Shown here: piece by piece, positions 9,232 to 17,489 of the stretch
How positions within the stretch are numbered: the first letter of the stretch is position 1
How the letters are laid out: every line of letters starts with the position of its first letter
Assembly (NCBI RefSeq): GCF_014648995.1
Contig: NZ_BMSE01000008.1
Location: 247,384-311,383, forward strand
Length of the DNA stretch: 64,000 nucleotides
Reading direction: 5' to 3'
Source: Streptomyces massasporeus
GTDB lineage: Bacteria > Actinomycetota > Actinomycetes > Streptomycetales > Streptomycetaceae
Program-made: the position numbers and the translations under genes
Notes under the pieces: model-generated
Databases searched by the model: none
Seen by the model: only the letters and a program-made list of their open reading frames with translations
What the model was told of the DNA's origin: nothing

Positions 9232-10823
9232 CCGTCCTGACCTCCGCGCTCGACCCCACCGGCGCCGAGCACCGGGCCAACCGCGAGGAGATGCTCGCCA
9301 AGCTCGCCGCACTGAACGCCGAGCACGCCAAGGCCCTCGCGGGCGGCGGCGAGAAGTACGTCGCACGGCACCGGAAGCGCGGCAAGCTCCTCGCCCGTGA
9401 GCGCATCGAGCTGCTCCTCGACCCCGACACGCCGTTCCTGGAGCTGTCCCCGCTGGCCGCCTGGGGCAGCGACCACACCGTCGGGGCGTCCCTCGTCACC
9501 GGGATCGGGGTGGTGGAGGGCGTGGAGTGCCTGATCACCGCCAACGACCCGACCGTACGCGGCGGAGCGAGCAACCCCTGGTCGCTGAAGAAGGCCCTGC
9601 GCGCCAACGACATCGCCCTCGCCAACCGGCTGCCCTGCATCAGCCTGGTCGAGTCGGGAGGCGCCGACCTGCCGTCGCAGAAGGAGATCTTCATCCCCGG
9701 CGGCGCCATCTTCCGCGACCTCACCCGGCTGTCCGCCGCCGGCATCCCGACCGTCGCGGTCGTCTTCGGCAACTCCACCGCCGGCGGCGCCTACATCCCC
9801 GGCATGTCCGACCACGTGATCATGGTCAAGGAGCGGGCGAAGGTCTTCCTCGGCGGCCCGCCGCTGGTGAAGATGGCGACCGGGGAGGAGAGCGACGACG
9901 AGTCCCTGGGCGGCGCCGAGATGCACGCCCGCACCTCGGGTCTCGCCGACTACTTCGCCGTCGACGAACCGGACGCGCTCCGGCAGGCCCGCCGCGTGGT
10001 CGCCCGCCTCAACCACCGCAAGGCGTACGAGGATCCAGGGCCCGCAGAACCGCCCAAGTACGACCCGGAGGAGCTGCTGGGCGTCGTCCCCGGCGACCTC
10101 AAGAGCCCCTTCGACCCGCGCGAGGTCATCGCCCGGATCGTCGACGCCTCCGACTTCGACGAGTTCAAACCGCTGTACGGGACGAGCCTGACCACCGGCT
10201 GGGCCGCCCTGCACGGCTACCCCGTCGGCATCCTCGCCAACGCCCGGGGCGTCCTGTTCAGCGAGGAGTCGCAGAAGGCCGCCCAGTTCATCCAGCTCGC
10301 CAACCAGCGCGACATCCCCCTGCTCTTCCTGCACAACACCACCGGCTACATGGTCGGCAGGGAGTACGAGCAGGGCGGCATCATCAAACACGGCGCGATG
10401 ATGATCAACGCGGTCAGCAACAGCCGCGTGCCCCATCTCTCCGTCCTCATGGGCGCCTCCTACGGCGCCGGCCACTACGGCATGTGCGGCCGCGCCTACG
10501 ACCCCCGCTTCCTCTTCGCCTGGCCCAGCGCCAAGTCCGCCGTCATGGGCCCGCAGCAGCTCGCCGGCGTGCTGTCGATCGTCGCCCGCCAGTCGGCCGC
10601 CGCGAAGGGGCAGCCCTACGACGAGGCGGACGCCGCGCTGCGCGCCATGGTGGAGCAGCAGATCGAGTCCGAGTCGCTGCCGATGTTCCTGTCCGGGCGG
10701 CTCTACGACGACGGCGTCATCGACCCGCGCGACACCCGCACCGTCCTCGGCCTGTGCCTGTCCGCGATCCACACCGCCCCCTACGAGGGCGCCCGCGGCG
10801 GCTTCGGCGTCTTCCGGATGTGA
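9228..10823 (+). CDS. acyl-CoA carboxylase, carboxyltransferase (beta) subunit
   Basis: A 531-aa carboxyltransferase that moves CO2 from biotin to an acyl-CoA. Length and motifs fit the methylcrotonyl-/geranyl-CoA branch: an N-terminal HRKRGKLLARERI, VESGGADLPSQKEIF (about residue 138), GNSTAGGAYIPGMSDHVI, the glycine-rich GASYGAGHYGMCGRAYDPRF (about 410) and AVMGPQQLAGVL. It is coupled by a GTGA overlap to the AtuA-like gene and lies 5 bp before the biotin-carrying alpha subunit, with which it should form the holoenzyme. Methylcrotonyl-CoA or a longer branched enoyl-CoA (citronelloyl/geranyl type) is the likely substrate, and the AtuA partner favours the latter; this is inference. Confidence 0.9.
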   Translation: MTVLTSALDPTGAEHRANREEMLAKLAALNAEHAKALAGGGEKYVARHRKRGKLLARERIELLLDPDTPFLELSPLAAWGSDHTVGASLVTGIGVVEGVECLITANDPTVRGGASNPWSLKKALRANDIALANRLPCISLVESGGADLPSQKEIFIPGGAIFRDLTRLSAAGIPTVAVVFGNSTAGGAYIPGMSDHVIMVKERAKVFLGGPPLVKMATGEESDDESLGGAEMHARTSGLADYFAVDEPDALRQARRVVARLNHRKAYEDPGPAEPPKYDPEELLGVVPGDLKSPFDPREVIARIVDASDFDEFKPLYGTSLTTGWAALHGYPVGILANARGVLFSEESQKAAQFIQLANQRDIPLLFLHNTTGYMVGREYEQGGIIKHGAMMINAVSNSRVPHLSVLMGASYGAGHYGMCGRAYDPRFLFAWPSAKSAVMGPQQLAGVLSIVARQSAAAKGQPYDEADAALRAMVEQQIESESLPMFLSGRLYDDGVIDPRDTRTVLGLCLSAIHTAPYEGARGGFGVFRM

Positions 10824-10828
10824 GGCCC

Positions 10829-12673
10829 ATGATCACTTCAGTTCTTGTCGCGAACCGGGGCGAGATCGCCTGCCGTGTCGTCCGCACCTGCCGTGAGGCG
10901 GGAATCCGGACGGTCGCCGTGCACTCGGACGCCGACGCACACGCCCTCCACGCGCGCGTGGCCGACACCGCCGTACGGCTGCCGGGGTCGGCGCCCGCCG
11001 ACACCTATCTGCGCGGCGACCTGATCGTGAAGGCCGCCCTCGCCGCCGGCGCCGACGCCGTGCACCCCGGTTACGGCTTCCTCTCCGAGAACGCCGGCTT
11101 CGCGCGGGACGTCCGGGACGCAGGTCTGGTGTGGATCGGGCCGCCCCCGGAGGCGATCGAGGCGATGGCGTCCAAGACGCGCGCCAAGGAGCTGCTGGGC
11201 ATCGAGCCCCTGCGGGAGGTCACCGAGGCCGACCTGCCGGTGCTGGTGAAGGCGGCGGCGGGCGGCGGCGGCCGCGGCATGCGCGTCGTACGGCACCTGG
11301 CGGACCTGGACGCCGAGTTGGCCGCCGCCCGGGCCGAGGCCGCGAGCGCCTTCGGCGACGGCGAGGTCTTCGTCGAGCCGTACGTGGAGGGCGGCCGGCA
11401 CGTCGAGGTGCAGGTGCTCGCCGACACGCACGGCACGGTGTGGGCGCTCGGCACCCGCGACTGCTCCCTCCAGCGCCGTCACCAGAAGGTGATCGAGGAG
11501 GCCCCGGCGCCCGGCCTGTCCGCCGCACTCGACGCGGAGGTCCGCGCCCTCGCCGTCCGGGCCGCCCGCGCGGTGGGGTACGTCGGCGCCGGAACCGTGG
11601 AGTTCCTCGTCGCGGGCGAGCGGGCGCACTTCCTTGAGATGAACACCCGCCTCCAGGTGGAACACCCCGTGACGGAGGCCGTGTTCGGGATCGATCTCGT
11701 CGCCGAGCAGATCCGCATCGCCGAGGGCCACGCCCTTGCGGAGGACCCCCCGCGGGCGCGCGGGCACGCCGTCGAGGCCCGCCTCTACGCCGAGGACCCG
11801 GCCAGCAACTGGGCACCGCAGACCGGCCGACTGCACCGCCTCGCCGTCCCCGACGCCGTGCGCCTGGACACCGGCTACGCGGACGGCGACGACATCGGCG
11901 TCCACTACGACCCCATGCTCGCCAAGGTCGTCGCCCACGCCCCCACCCGCGCCGAGGCGATCCGCAAGCTGGCCGCCGCCCTCGACCGCGCGGTGATCCA
12001 CGGCCCCGTCACCAACCGCGACCTCCTGGTCCGCTCCCTGCGCCACCCGGAGTTCACCGCTGCCCGCATGGACACCGGCTTCTACGACCGCCACCTGCCC
12101 GCACTGACCGAACCGGCCCCCGACCCGCACGCCCCGCTCGCCGCCGCCCTCGCCGACGCCCACGGCCGCTCCCGCTTCGGCGGCTGGCGCAACGTCCCCT
12201 CCCAGCCGCAGACCAAGCGGTACCTGATGGCGGGCGAGGAGCACGAGGCCCGCTACCGGCACGGCAGCAGGGGCCTGGAGGCGGACGGGGTGCGGGTGGT
12301 GCACGCCGACGCGCGGCTCGTGATCCTCGACGTGGACGGGGTGCGGCGGACGTACGAGGTCGCCCGCCACGGCGACCAGGTCTACGTCAACACCACGGCC
12401 CTGACCGCCCTGCCCCGCTTCCCCGACCCCACCACCCAGCACGCCCCCGGCTCCCTCCTGGCCCCCATGCCGGGCACCGTCGTCCGCGTCGCCGACGGCC
12501 TCACGGCAGGAACACCGGTCAAGGCGGGCGAGCCCCTTCTTTGGCTGGAGGCGATGAAGATGCAGCACAAGATCACGGCCCCGGTGACGGGAACGCTGAC
12601 CGAGCTGCACGCCGTACCCGGCCAACAGGTGGACCCGGGCACGCTCCTGGCGGTGGTGAAAGAGACCCCTTAG
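10829..12673 (+). CDS. acyl-CoA carboxylase, biotin carboxylase/BCCP (alpha) subunit
   Basis: A 614-aa protein combining biotin carboxylase with a biotin carrier domain. Seen: LVANRGEIACRVVRTC at the start, the ATP-grasp loop KAAAGGGGRGMRVV (about residue 142), RDCSLQRRHQKVIEEAPAP, FLEMNTRLQVEHPVTE and the biotinyl lysine in EAMKM (about 573). ATP-dependent carboxylation of biotin feeds the beta subunit just upstream. Oddity: the stretch between the SKTRAKELLG helix and the glycine loop is about 17 residues shorter than in standard AccC/PccA proteins. The stop codon abuts a dispersed palindromic repeat, so there is a 56-bp gap before the dehydrogenase. Confidence 0.9.
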   Translation: MITSVLVANRGEIACRVVRTCREAGIRTVAVHSDADAHALHARVADTAVRLPGSAPADTYLRGDLIVKAALAAGADAVHPGYGFLSENAGFARDVRDAGLVWIGPPPEAIEAMASKTRAKELLGIEPLREVTEADLPVLVKAAAGGGGRGMRVVRHLADLDAELAAARAEAASAFGDGEVFVEPYVEGGRHVEVQVLADTHGTVWALGTRDCSLQRRHQKVIEEAPAPGLSAALDAEVRALAVRAARAVGYVGAGTVEFLVAGERAHFLEMNTRLQVEHPVTEAVFGIDLVAEQIRIAEGHALAEDPPRARGHAVEARLYAEDPASNWAPQTGRLHRLAVPDAVRLDTGYADGDDIGVHYDPMLAKVVAHAPTRAEAIRKLAAALDRAVIHGPVTNRDLLVRSLRHPEFTAARMDTGFYDRHLPALTEPAPDPHAPLAAALADAHGRSRFGGWRNVPSQPQTKRYLMAGEEHEARYRHGSRGLEADGVRVVHADARLVILDVDGVRRTYEVARHGDQVYVNTTALTALPRFPDPTTQHAPGSLLAPMPGTVVRVADGLTAGTPVKAGEPLLWLEAMKMQHKITAPVTGTLTELHAVPGQQVDPGTLLAVVKETP

Positions 12674-12705
12674 GGGCGCGGGGAACTGCGCGACAAGCCA
12701 CAACG
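12673..12705 (+). repeat. dispersed intergenic repeat, copy 1
   Basis: The core GGGGCGCGGGGAACTGCGCG is followed by a variable ACAAGCCACAAC tail and starts at the stop codon of the carboxylase alpha gene. The same element recurs at 28336, 35873, 39386 and 47895 in one orientation or the other, always just after a coding region. It can form a partial hairpin and is a common Streptomyces intergenic repeat of unknown role. Confidence 0.75.
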
Positions 12706-12729
12706 CTCCCGCACCCGAAAGGACGACCC

Positions 12730-13857
12730 ATGGACACCGAAGACCACAAGGCCCTTCGAGAAGCAGTCTCCGCCCTGGGCAAACGCCACGGCCGTGACTT
12801 CAGCACCCCTGACCTCTGGTCCGAGGCCGCCAAACTGGGCTACATCAGCGTCAACCTGCCGGAGGCATACGGCGGTGGAGGCGGCGGCATCACCGAACTC
12901 TCCCTCGTCCTCGAAGAACTCGGCGCAGCAGGCTGCCCCCTGCTGATGATGATCGTCTCCCCGGCCATCTGCGGCACGGTGATCGCCCGCTTCGGCACGG
13001 ACGCCCAGAAGGCTCAGTGGCTTCCCGCCCTGGCCGACGGCACCCGCCTCATGGCCTTCGGCATCACCGAACCCGACGCCGGCTCCAACAGCCACCGCAT
13101 CACCACCACGGCCCGCCGCGACCAGGACACCGGCGGCTGGCTCCTCACCGGCCGCAAGGTCTTCGTCTCCGGCGTGGACATCGCCGACGCGACCCTCATC
13201 GTCGGCCGCACCGAGGACGCCCGCACCGGCCGCCTCAAGCCGTGCCTGTTCATCGTCCCGCGCGACACCCCCGGCTTCACCCGCCGCCCCATCGACATGG
13301 AACTCAACGCCGCGGAGAAGCAGTTCGAACTGGTCCTGGACGACGTACGGCTGCCCGCCGACGCCTTGGTCGGCGACGAGGACGCGGGACTCCTCCAGCT
13401 CTTCGCCGGGCTCAACCCCGAACGCATCATGACCGCCGCCTTCGCGATCGGCATGGGCCGCCACGCCCTCGCCAAGGCCGTCGAGTACGCCCGCGACCGC
13501 ACCGTCTGGAACACCCCCATCGGCGCCCACCAGGCCATCGCCCACCCCCTGGCCCAGGCGCACATCGACCTCGAACTCGCCCGCCTGATGATGCAGAAGG
13601 CCGCCGCCCTCTACGACGCGGGCGACGACATGGGCGCCGGAGAGGCCGCCAACATGGCCAAGTACGCGGCCGGGGAGGCCTGTGTGAAGGCGGTCGACCA
13701 GGCCGTGCACACCCTCGGCGGCAACGGCCTCACCCGCGAGTACGGCCTGGCCCGGCTCATAACGGCCGCGCGCGTGGCTCGTATTGCCCCGGTGAGCCGG
13801 GAGATGATTCTCAACTACGTCTCCCACCAGACCCTGGGCCTGCCCAAGTCGTACTGA
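12730..13857 (+). CDS. acyl-CoA dehydrogenase
   Basis: A 375-aa flavin acyl-CoA dehydrogenase, the normal family length, introducing a 2,3-double bond into an acyl-CoA. Seen: AFGITEPDAGSNSHRITTTA (flavin/substrate loop, about residue 105-124), a central DVRLPADALVGDEDAG hinge, a late HTLGGNGLTREYGLARLI and the typical terminal VSHQTLGLPKSY. The ATG at 12730 has an AAAGGACGA Shine-Dalgarno. The gene sits between the carboxylase and the CoA ligase, consistent with an activation - dehydrogenation - carboxylation - hydration order in one pathway. Chain length and branching of the substrate cannot be deduced. Confidence 0.9.
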   Translation: MDTEDHKALREAVSALGKRHGRDFSTPDLWSEAAKLGYISVNLPEAYGGGGGGITELSLVLEELGAAGCPLLMMIVSPAICGTVIARFGTDAQKAQWLPALADGTRLMAFGITEPDAGSNSHRITTTARRDQDTGGWLLTGRKVFVSGVDIADATLIVGRTEDARTGRLKPCLFIVPRDTPGFTRRPIDMELNAAEKQFELVLDDVRLPADALVGDEDAGLLQLFAGLNPERIMTAAFAIGMGRHALAKAVEYARDRTVWNTPIGAHQAIAHPLAQAHIDLELARLMMQKAAALYDAGDDMGAGEAANMAKYAAGEACVKAVDQAVHTLGGNGLTREYGLARLITAARVARIAPVSREMILNYVSHQTLGLPKSY

Positions 13858-13887
13858 GACGGCCCGCGCCGCGAGGAGGAACCGGCC

Positions 13888-15456
13888 ATGTTCCGCAGCG
13901 AGTACGCAGACGTCCCGCCCGTCGACCTGCCCATCCACGACGCGGTCCTGGCCCGGGCCGCCGAGTTCGGCGACACCCCGGCCCTGATCGACGGCACCGA
14001 CGGCACCACCCTCTCGTACGAGCAGGTGGACCGGTTCCACCGGCGCGTCGCCGCCGCCCTCGCCGAGGCCGGTGTCCGCAAGGGTGACGTCCTCGCCCTG
14101 CACAGCCCCAACACCATCGCCTTCCCGACCGCCTTCTACGCGGCCACGCGCGCGGGCGCCACCGTCACCACCGTGCACCCGCTCGCCACCGCCGACGAGT
14201 TCGCCAAGCAACTGCGGGACTCGGGAGCCCGCTGGATCGTCACCGTGTCACCGCTGCTGGACGTCGCCCGCCGGGCCGCCGAACTCGCGGGCGGCATACG
14301 CGAGATATTCGTGTGCGACAGCGCGAGCGGCCACCGCTCCCTGATCGACATGCTCGCCTCGGCGGCCCCCGAGCCGCAGATCGCCATCGACCCGGCCGAG
14401 GACGTCGCGGCCCTGCCGTACTCCTCCGGGACCACCGGCATCCCCAAGGGCGTGATGCTCACGCACCGGCAGATCGCCACCAACCTCGCCCAGCTCCACC
14501 CGGCGGTCCCGGCCGGCCCGGGAGACCGTGTCCTGGCGGTCCTGCCCTTCTTCCACATCTACGGCCTCACCGCCCTGATGAACGCGCCCCTGCGGCAGGG
14601 CGCCACCGTCGTCGTCCTGCCCCGCTTCGACCTGGAGCAGTTCCTCGCGGCCGTCCAGAACCACCGCATCACGGCCCTGTACGTGGCCCCGCCGATCGTC
14701 CTGGCCCTCGCCAAGCACCCGGCCGTCGCCCAGTACGACCTGTCGTCCCTGCGGTACATCATCAGCGCCGCCGCACCCCTGGACGCCCGCCTCGCAGCCG
14801 CCTGCTCCCGGCGCCTCGGCCTGCCGCCCGTCGGCCAGGCCTACGGCATGACCGAACTCTCGCCCGGCACGCACGTCGTCCCCCTGGACGCCATGAACGA
14901 CGCCCCGCCCGGCACCGTCGGCAAGCTCATCGCCGGCACCGAGATGCGCGTCGTCTCCCTCGACGACCCCGGCAAGGACCTCCCGGCCGGCGAATCCGGC
15001 GAGATCCTCATCCGCGGCCCCCAGATCATGAAGGGCTACCTCGGCCGCCCCGACGCCACCACCGCGATGATCGACCCCGACGGCTGGCTGCACACCGGCG
15101 ACGTGGGCCATGTGGACGGGGACGGCTGGCTGTTCGTCGTCGACCGCGTCAAGGAACTCATCAAGTACAAGGGCTTCCAGGTGGCGCCCGCCGAGCTGGA
15201 GGCCCTGCTCCTGACCCACCCGGGCATCGCCGACGCCGCCGTCATCGGCAGGTACGACGCCGACGGCAACGAGGTCCCGCACGCCTACGTCGTCCGCCAG
15301 CCGTCCGCCGGGGAGCTCACCGAGGCGGAGATCATGATGTACGTCGCCGAGCGCGTGGCCCCCTACAAGCGGATCCGCCACGTCACCTTCATCGTCGGCG
15401 TCCCCCGCGCGGCCTCCGGCAAGATCCTCCGCCGACAGCTCAGGGAGAGCGCATGA
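13888..15456 (+). CDS. 4-coumarate-CoA ligase-type acyl-CoA synthetase
   Basis: A 522-aa member of the adenylate-forming family. Seen: P-loop YSSGTTGIPKGVMLTH (about residue 174), YGMTELSPGTHVVP (about 317), the GDVGHVDGDGWLFVVDRVKE core (about 408) and the C-terminal catalytic lysine in PRAASGKILRRQL. It joins a carboxylic acid to CoA through an acyl-AMP. From memory, the best-studied relative is the S. coelicolor cinnamate/4-coumarate-CoA ligase SCO4383, which has the same type of genomic setting. The natural substrate here may instead be a terpenoid or branched acid entering the operon's pathway. ATG start with GAGGAGG upstream; the stop overlaps the hydratase start by 4 bp. Confidence 0.9.
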   Translation: MFRSEYADVPPVDLPIHDAVLARAAEFGDTPALIDGTDGTTLSYEQVDRFHRRVAAALAEAGVRKGDVLALHSPNTIAFPTAFYAATRAGATVTTVHPLATADEFAKQLRDSGARWIVTVSPLLDVARRAAELAGGIREIFVCDSASGHRSLIDMLASAAPEPQIAIDPAEDVAALPYSSGTTGIPKGVMLTHRQIATNLAQLHPAVPAGPGDRVLAVLPFFHIYGLTALMNAPLRQGATVVVLPRFDLEQFLAAVQNHRITALYVAPPIVLALAKHPAVAQYDLSSLRYIISAAAPLDARLAAACSRRLGLPPVGQAYGMTELSPGTHVVPLDAMNDAPPGTVGKLIAGTEMRVVSLDDPGKDLPAGESGEILIRGPQIMKGYLGRPDATTAMIDPDGWLHTGDVGHVDGDGWLFVVDRVKELIKYKGFQVAPAELEALLLTHPGIADAAVIGRYDADGNEVPHAYVVRQPSAGELTEAEIMMYVAERVAPYKRIRHVTFIVGVPRAASGKILRRQLRESA

Positions 15457-16187
15457 CGCTGATCGCCCGTACCCGCGCGCGTGCCGTGGAGACCCTGTCC
15501 CTCGACTCGCCGCACAACCGCAACGCCCTCTCGGCGGCCCTGGTCGGCGAACTGGCCGACGCGCTCACCGACGCCGGCAAGGACCCCGGCGTCCGCGCGG
15601 TCGTCCTCACGCACACCGGCAACACGTTCAGCGCGGGAGCCGACCTCAAGGACCCGCCCCCGCCCGAGGCGCTGGTCGCACTGCTGCGGCAGATCATCGA
15701 GCTGCCCAAACCGGTCGTCGCCCGGGTCACCGGCCACGTCCGCGCGGGCGGCCTCGGCCTCCTGGCCGCCTGCGACATCGCCGCCGCCGCAACGGACGCC
15801 ACCTTCGCCTTCACGGAGGTGCGCATCGGGGTCGCCCCGGCCGTGATCTCCCTGCCGATCCTGCCCCGCACGAACCTGCGCGCCCTGGCCCGCCACTACC
15901 TCACCGGCGAACGCTTCGACGCGGCGGAAGCGCAGGCGACAGGCCTGCTCACCACCTGGGCGGACGACGTCGACACGGCCCTGGACCCCATCCTCGAAGG
16001 CCTGCGCAGATCCGCCCCCGACGCCCTGACCGAGACGAAACGGCTGCTCACGGCTAGGGTGCTGGAAGCCTTCGACCGGGACGCCGCCGACCTGACCGCG
16101 CTCTCGGCCCGGCTGTTCTCCTCCCCGCAGGCGCGCGAGGGGATGACGGCCTTCCTCGAACGACGGGATCCGGCATGGGTGGTGTGA
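15453..16187 (+). CDS. enoyl-CoA hydratase/isomerase-family protein
   Basis: A 244-aa crotonase-fold protein, slightly short for the family. Seen: LDSPHNRNALSAALVGELA near the start, the oxyanion-hole segment TFSAGADLKDPP (about residue 51-62), the second one VRAGGLGLLAACDIAAA (about 98-114), and FAFTEVRIGVAPAVIS carrying the region of the catalytic acid. It likely hydrates the enoyl-CoA formed by the adjacent dehydrogenase or carboxylase. The ATG is fixed by the 4-bp ATGA overlap with the ligase. The 3' end overlaps the TetR gene, so regulator and enzymes share a transcript. Confidence 0.88.
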   Translation: MTLIARTRARAVETLSLDSPHNRNALSAALVGELADALTDAGKDPGVRAVVLTHTGNTFSAGADLKDPPPPEALVALLRQIIELPKPVVARVTGHVRAGGLGLLAACDIAAAATDATFAFTEVRIGVAPAVISLPILPRTNLRALARHYLTGERFDAAEAQATGLLTTWADDVDTALDPILEGLRRSAPDALTETKRLLTARVLEAFDRDAADLTALSARLFSSPQAREGMTAFLERRDPAWVV

Positions 16188-16786
16188 GCACGGTCGACCG
16201 TGCGGAGAGAGTCCCCAAGCAGGACCGCAGCCGGGCCACCCGGCAGCGGCTCCTCGAAGCCGCCGTGTCCTGCCTCGCCGAACACGGCTGGGCGGGGTCC
16301 ACCGTCTCCGTGGTCGCCGAACGCGCCGGCGTCTCCCGCGGCGCCGCCCAGCACCACTTCCCGACCCGCGAGGACCTCTTCACGGCGGCCGTCGAGTACG
16401 TCGCCGAGGAACGCTCCACGGCCCTGCGCGACCTGTTCCCCGACGGCGCGGCCGGAGACCGCCACGCCGTCGTCGCCGCCCTGGTCGACCTCTACACCGG
16501 GCCGCTGTTCCGCGCCGCCCTCCACCTCTGGGTCGCCGCCTCCAACGAGGAGCAGCTCCGGCCCCGCGTCACCGAACTCGAATCCCGCGTCGGCCGCGAG
16601 ACCCACCGCATAGCCGTCGACCTGCTGTCCGCCGACGAATCCGTCCCCGGCGTGCGCGAAACCGTCCAGGGCCTCCTCGACATGGCCCGCGGCCTGGGCC
16701 TCGCCAACCTCCTCACGGACGACGCGGCCCGCCGGGAACGGGTGGTCGCGCAGTGGGCGGGGCTGCTGGAGGAGTCGCTGGGCTGA
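16184..16786 (+). CDS. TetR-family transcriptional regulator
   Basis: A repressor of about 200 aa with the N-terminal TetR helix-turn-helix: RQRLLEAAVSCLAEHGWAGS then VVAERAGVSRGAAQHHFPTR (about residue 45-64). The C-terminal ligand-binding part is all-helical and probably dimeric. The GTG at 16184 gives the GTGA overlap seen elsewhere in the operon; an in-frame ATG at 16175 would add three residues. As last gene of the acyl-CoA operon it probably senses a pathway acyl-CoA and represses the promoter before 6773, where the GCACGCTT elements lie. Ligand unknown. Confidence 0.88.
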   Translation: MSTVDRAERVPKQDRSRATRQRLLEAAVSCLAEHGWAGSTVSVVAERAGVSRGAAQHHFPTREDLFTAAVEYVAEERSTALRDLFPDGAAGDRHAVVAALVDLYTGPLFRAALHLWVAASNEEQLRPRVTELESRVGRETHRIAVDLLSADESVPGVRETVQGLLDMARGLGLANLLTDDAARRERVVAQWAGLLEESLG

Positions 16787-16816
16787 GGGGCTGGTGGCAG
16801 CACGGACGCGGAGTGT

Positions 16817-16840
16817 GCATACCGCGGTATGCTCGAAGCA
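16817..16840 (+). promoter_or_regulatory. TA promoter: palindromic operator over the -10, leaderless start
   Basis: A perfect 16-bp palindrome, GCATACCGCGGTATGC (16817-16832), contains a -10-like TATGCT (16828-16833). The antitoxin ATG at 16840 lies where transcription would start, and there is no Shine-Dalgarno, so the mRNA is probably leaderless. Operators covering the -10 are usual for autoregulated antitoxin operons. Confidence 0.6.
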
Positions 16841-17088
16841 TGGCGGACACGACGCGCATCACGGTGACACTGCCGACAGACCAGGTCGCCGAACTCAGGA
16901 AGCTCACCGACAACGTCTCCGGCTACGTCGCCGAGGCGGTGGCACGCCAGCTGCGGCATCAGTTGCTCGGCGCAGACCTGATGCGTCACCAGGAGGAGCA
17001 CGGGGCGTTCACCGAGGAGGAGCTGGCCGAGGCCCGCTCCAGGATCTTCGGCACTGCGGATGCCGGTGGATCGGCGAGCGCGGCGTGA
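16840..17088 (+). CDS. type II antitoxin, ribbon-helix-helix-like
   Basis: A small protein of 82 aa: an N-terminal strand-helix-helix (RITVTLPTDQVAELRKLTD, then VSGYVAEAVARQLRHQL) that fits ribbon-helix-helix DNA binding, followed by an acidic toxin-binding tail (HQEEHGAFTEEELAEARSRIFG). It should bind the palindrome at 16817-16832 as a dimer and neutralise the PIN protein encoded next. Its stop overlaps the toxin start by one base (TGATG). The family call rests on the fold pattern and on the neighbour. Confidence 0.75.
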   Translation: MADTTRITVTLPTDQVAELRKLTDNVSGYVAEAVARQLRHQLLGADLMRHQEEHGAFTEEELAEARSRIFGTADAGGSASAA

Positions 17089-17486
17089 TGGAGCACGTCG
17101 AGACGGTTGTCCTGGACTCTCAGGGGCTCTCCGCCTGGATCGCCCAGGATCGCAAGATCCTGGCGATGTTCCAGGTTCTCCACGCCATGGGCGCCGATTT
17201 CGTCATCGGCGCCAACACCATCGTGGAAGGCAGTCATGCGCGCGTGAACATGCCCCGTCTGCAGTGGGCGCTCTCCCGCGTCAAGGTCGAGCCGGTGACC
17301 GAGGGCGCCGCGAAAGCGTCCGCGGAACTGCTGAAGGCCGCCGGGCTGCACGGCCACAAGTACGCGATCGACGCGACCGTCGCCGAGGTGGCACTGCGGC
17401 AGCCGGGCCCCGTGGCCGTGCTGACGTCCGACGTCGACGACATGGCGCGGCTGTGCGGCGACCGAGTCCGGCTCATCGGCATCTGA
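17088..17486 (+). CDS. PIN-domain toxin (VapC-like ribonuclease)
   Basis: Protein of 132 aa with the PIN-domain layout: first acidic residue in VVLDSQGLSAW (Asp10), Glu47 in NTIVEGS, Asp95 in AIDATVAEVAL and Asp115/Asp117 in LTSDVDDM. These residues coordinate Mg2+ for endonuclease activity on RNA, which stops growth when antitoxin is lost. The ATG at 17088 is chosen; an in-frame GTG at 17085 would overlap the antitoxin stop. It converges on pdxH with only 3 bp between stops. Confidence 0.8.
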   Translation: MEHVETVVLDSQGLSAWIAQDRKILAMFQVLHAMGADFVIGANTIVEGSHARVNMPRLQWALSRVKVEPVTEGAAKASAELLKAAGLHGHKYAIDATVAEVALRQPGPVAVLTSDVDDMARLCGDRVRLIGI

Positions 17487-17489
17487 GCC

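Noticed and set aside
6574..9366. 930-aa minus-strand ORF and other very long antisense ORFs (for example 8880-10772, 10838-12703, 12670-14211, 25758-27881)
   Set aside because: They are shadows of real genes on the other strand in GC-rich DNA: compositionally odd (Arg/Gly/Ala-rich), with no family motifs, while the opposite frames encode clear enzymes.
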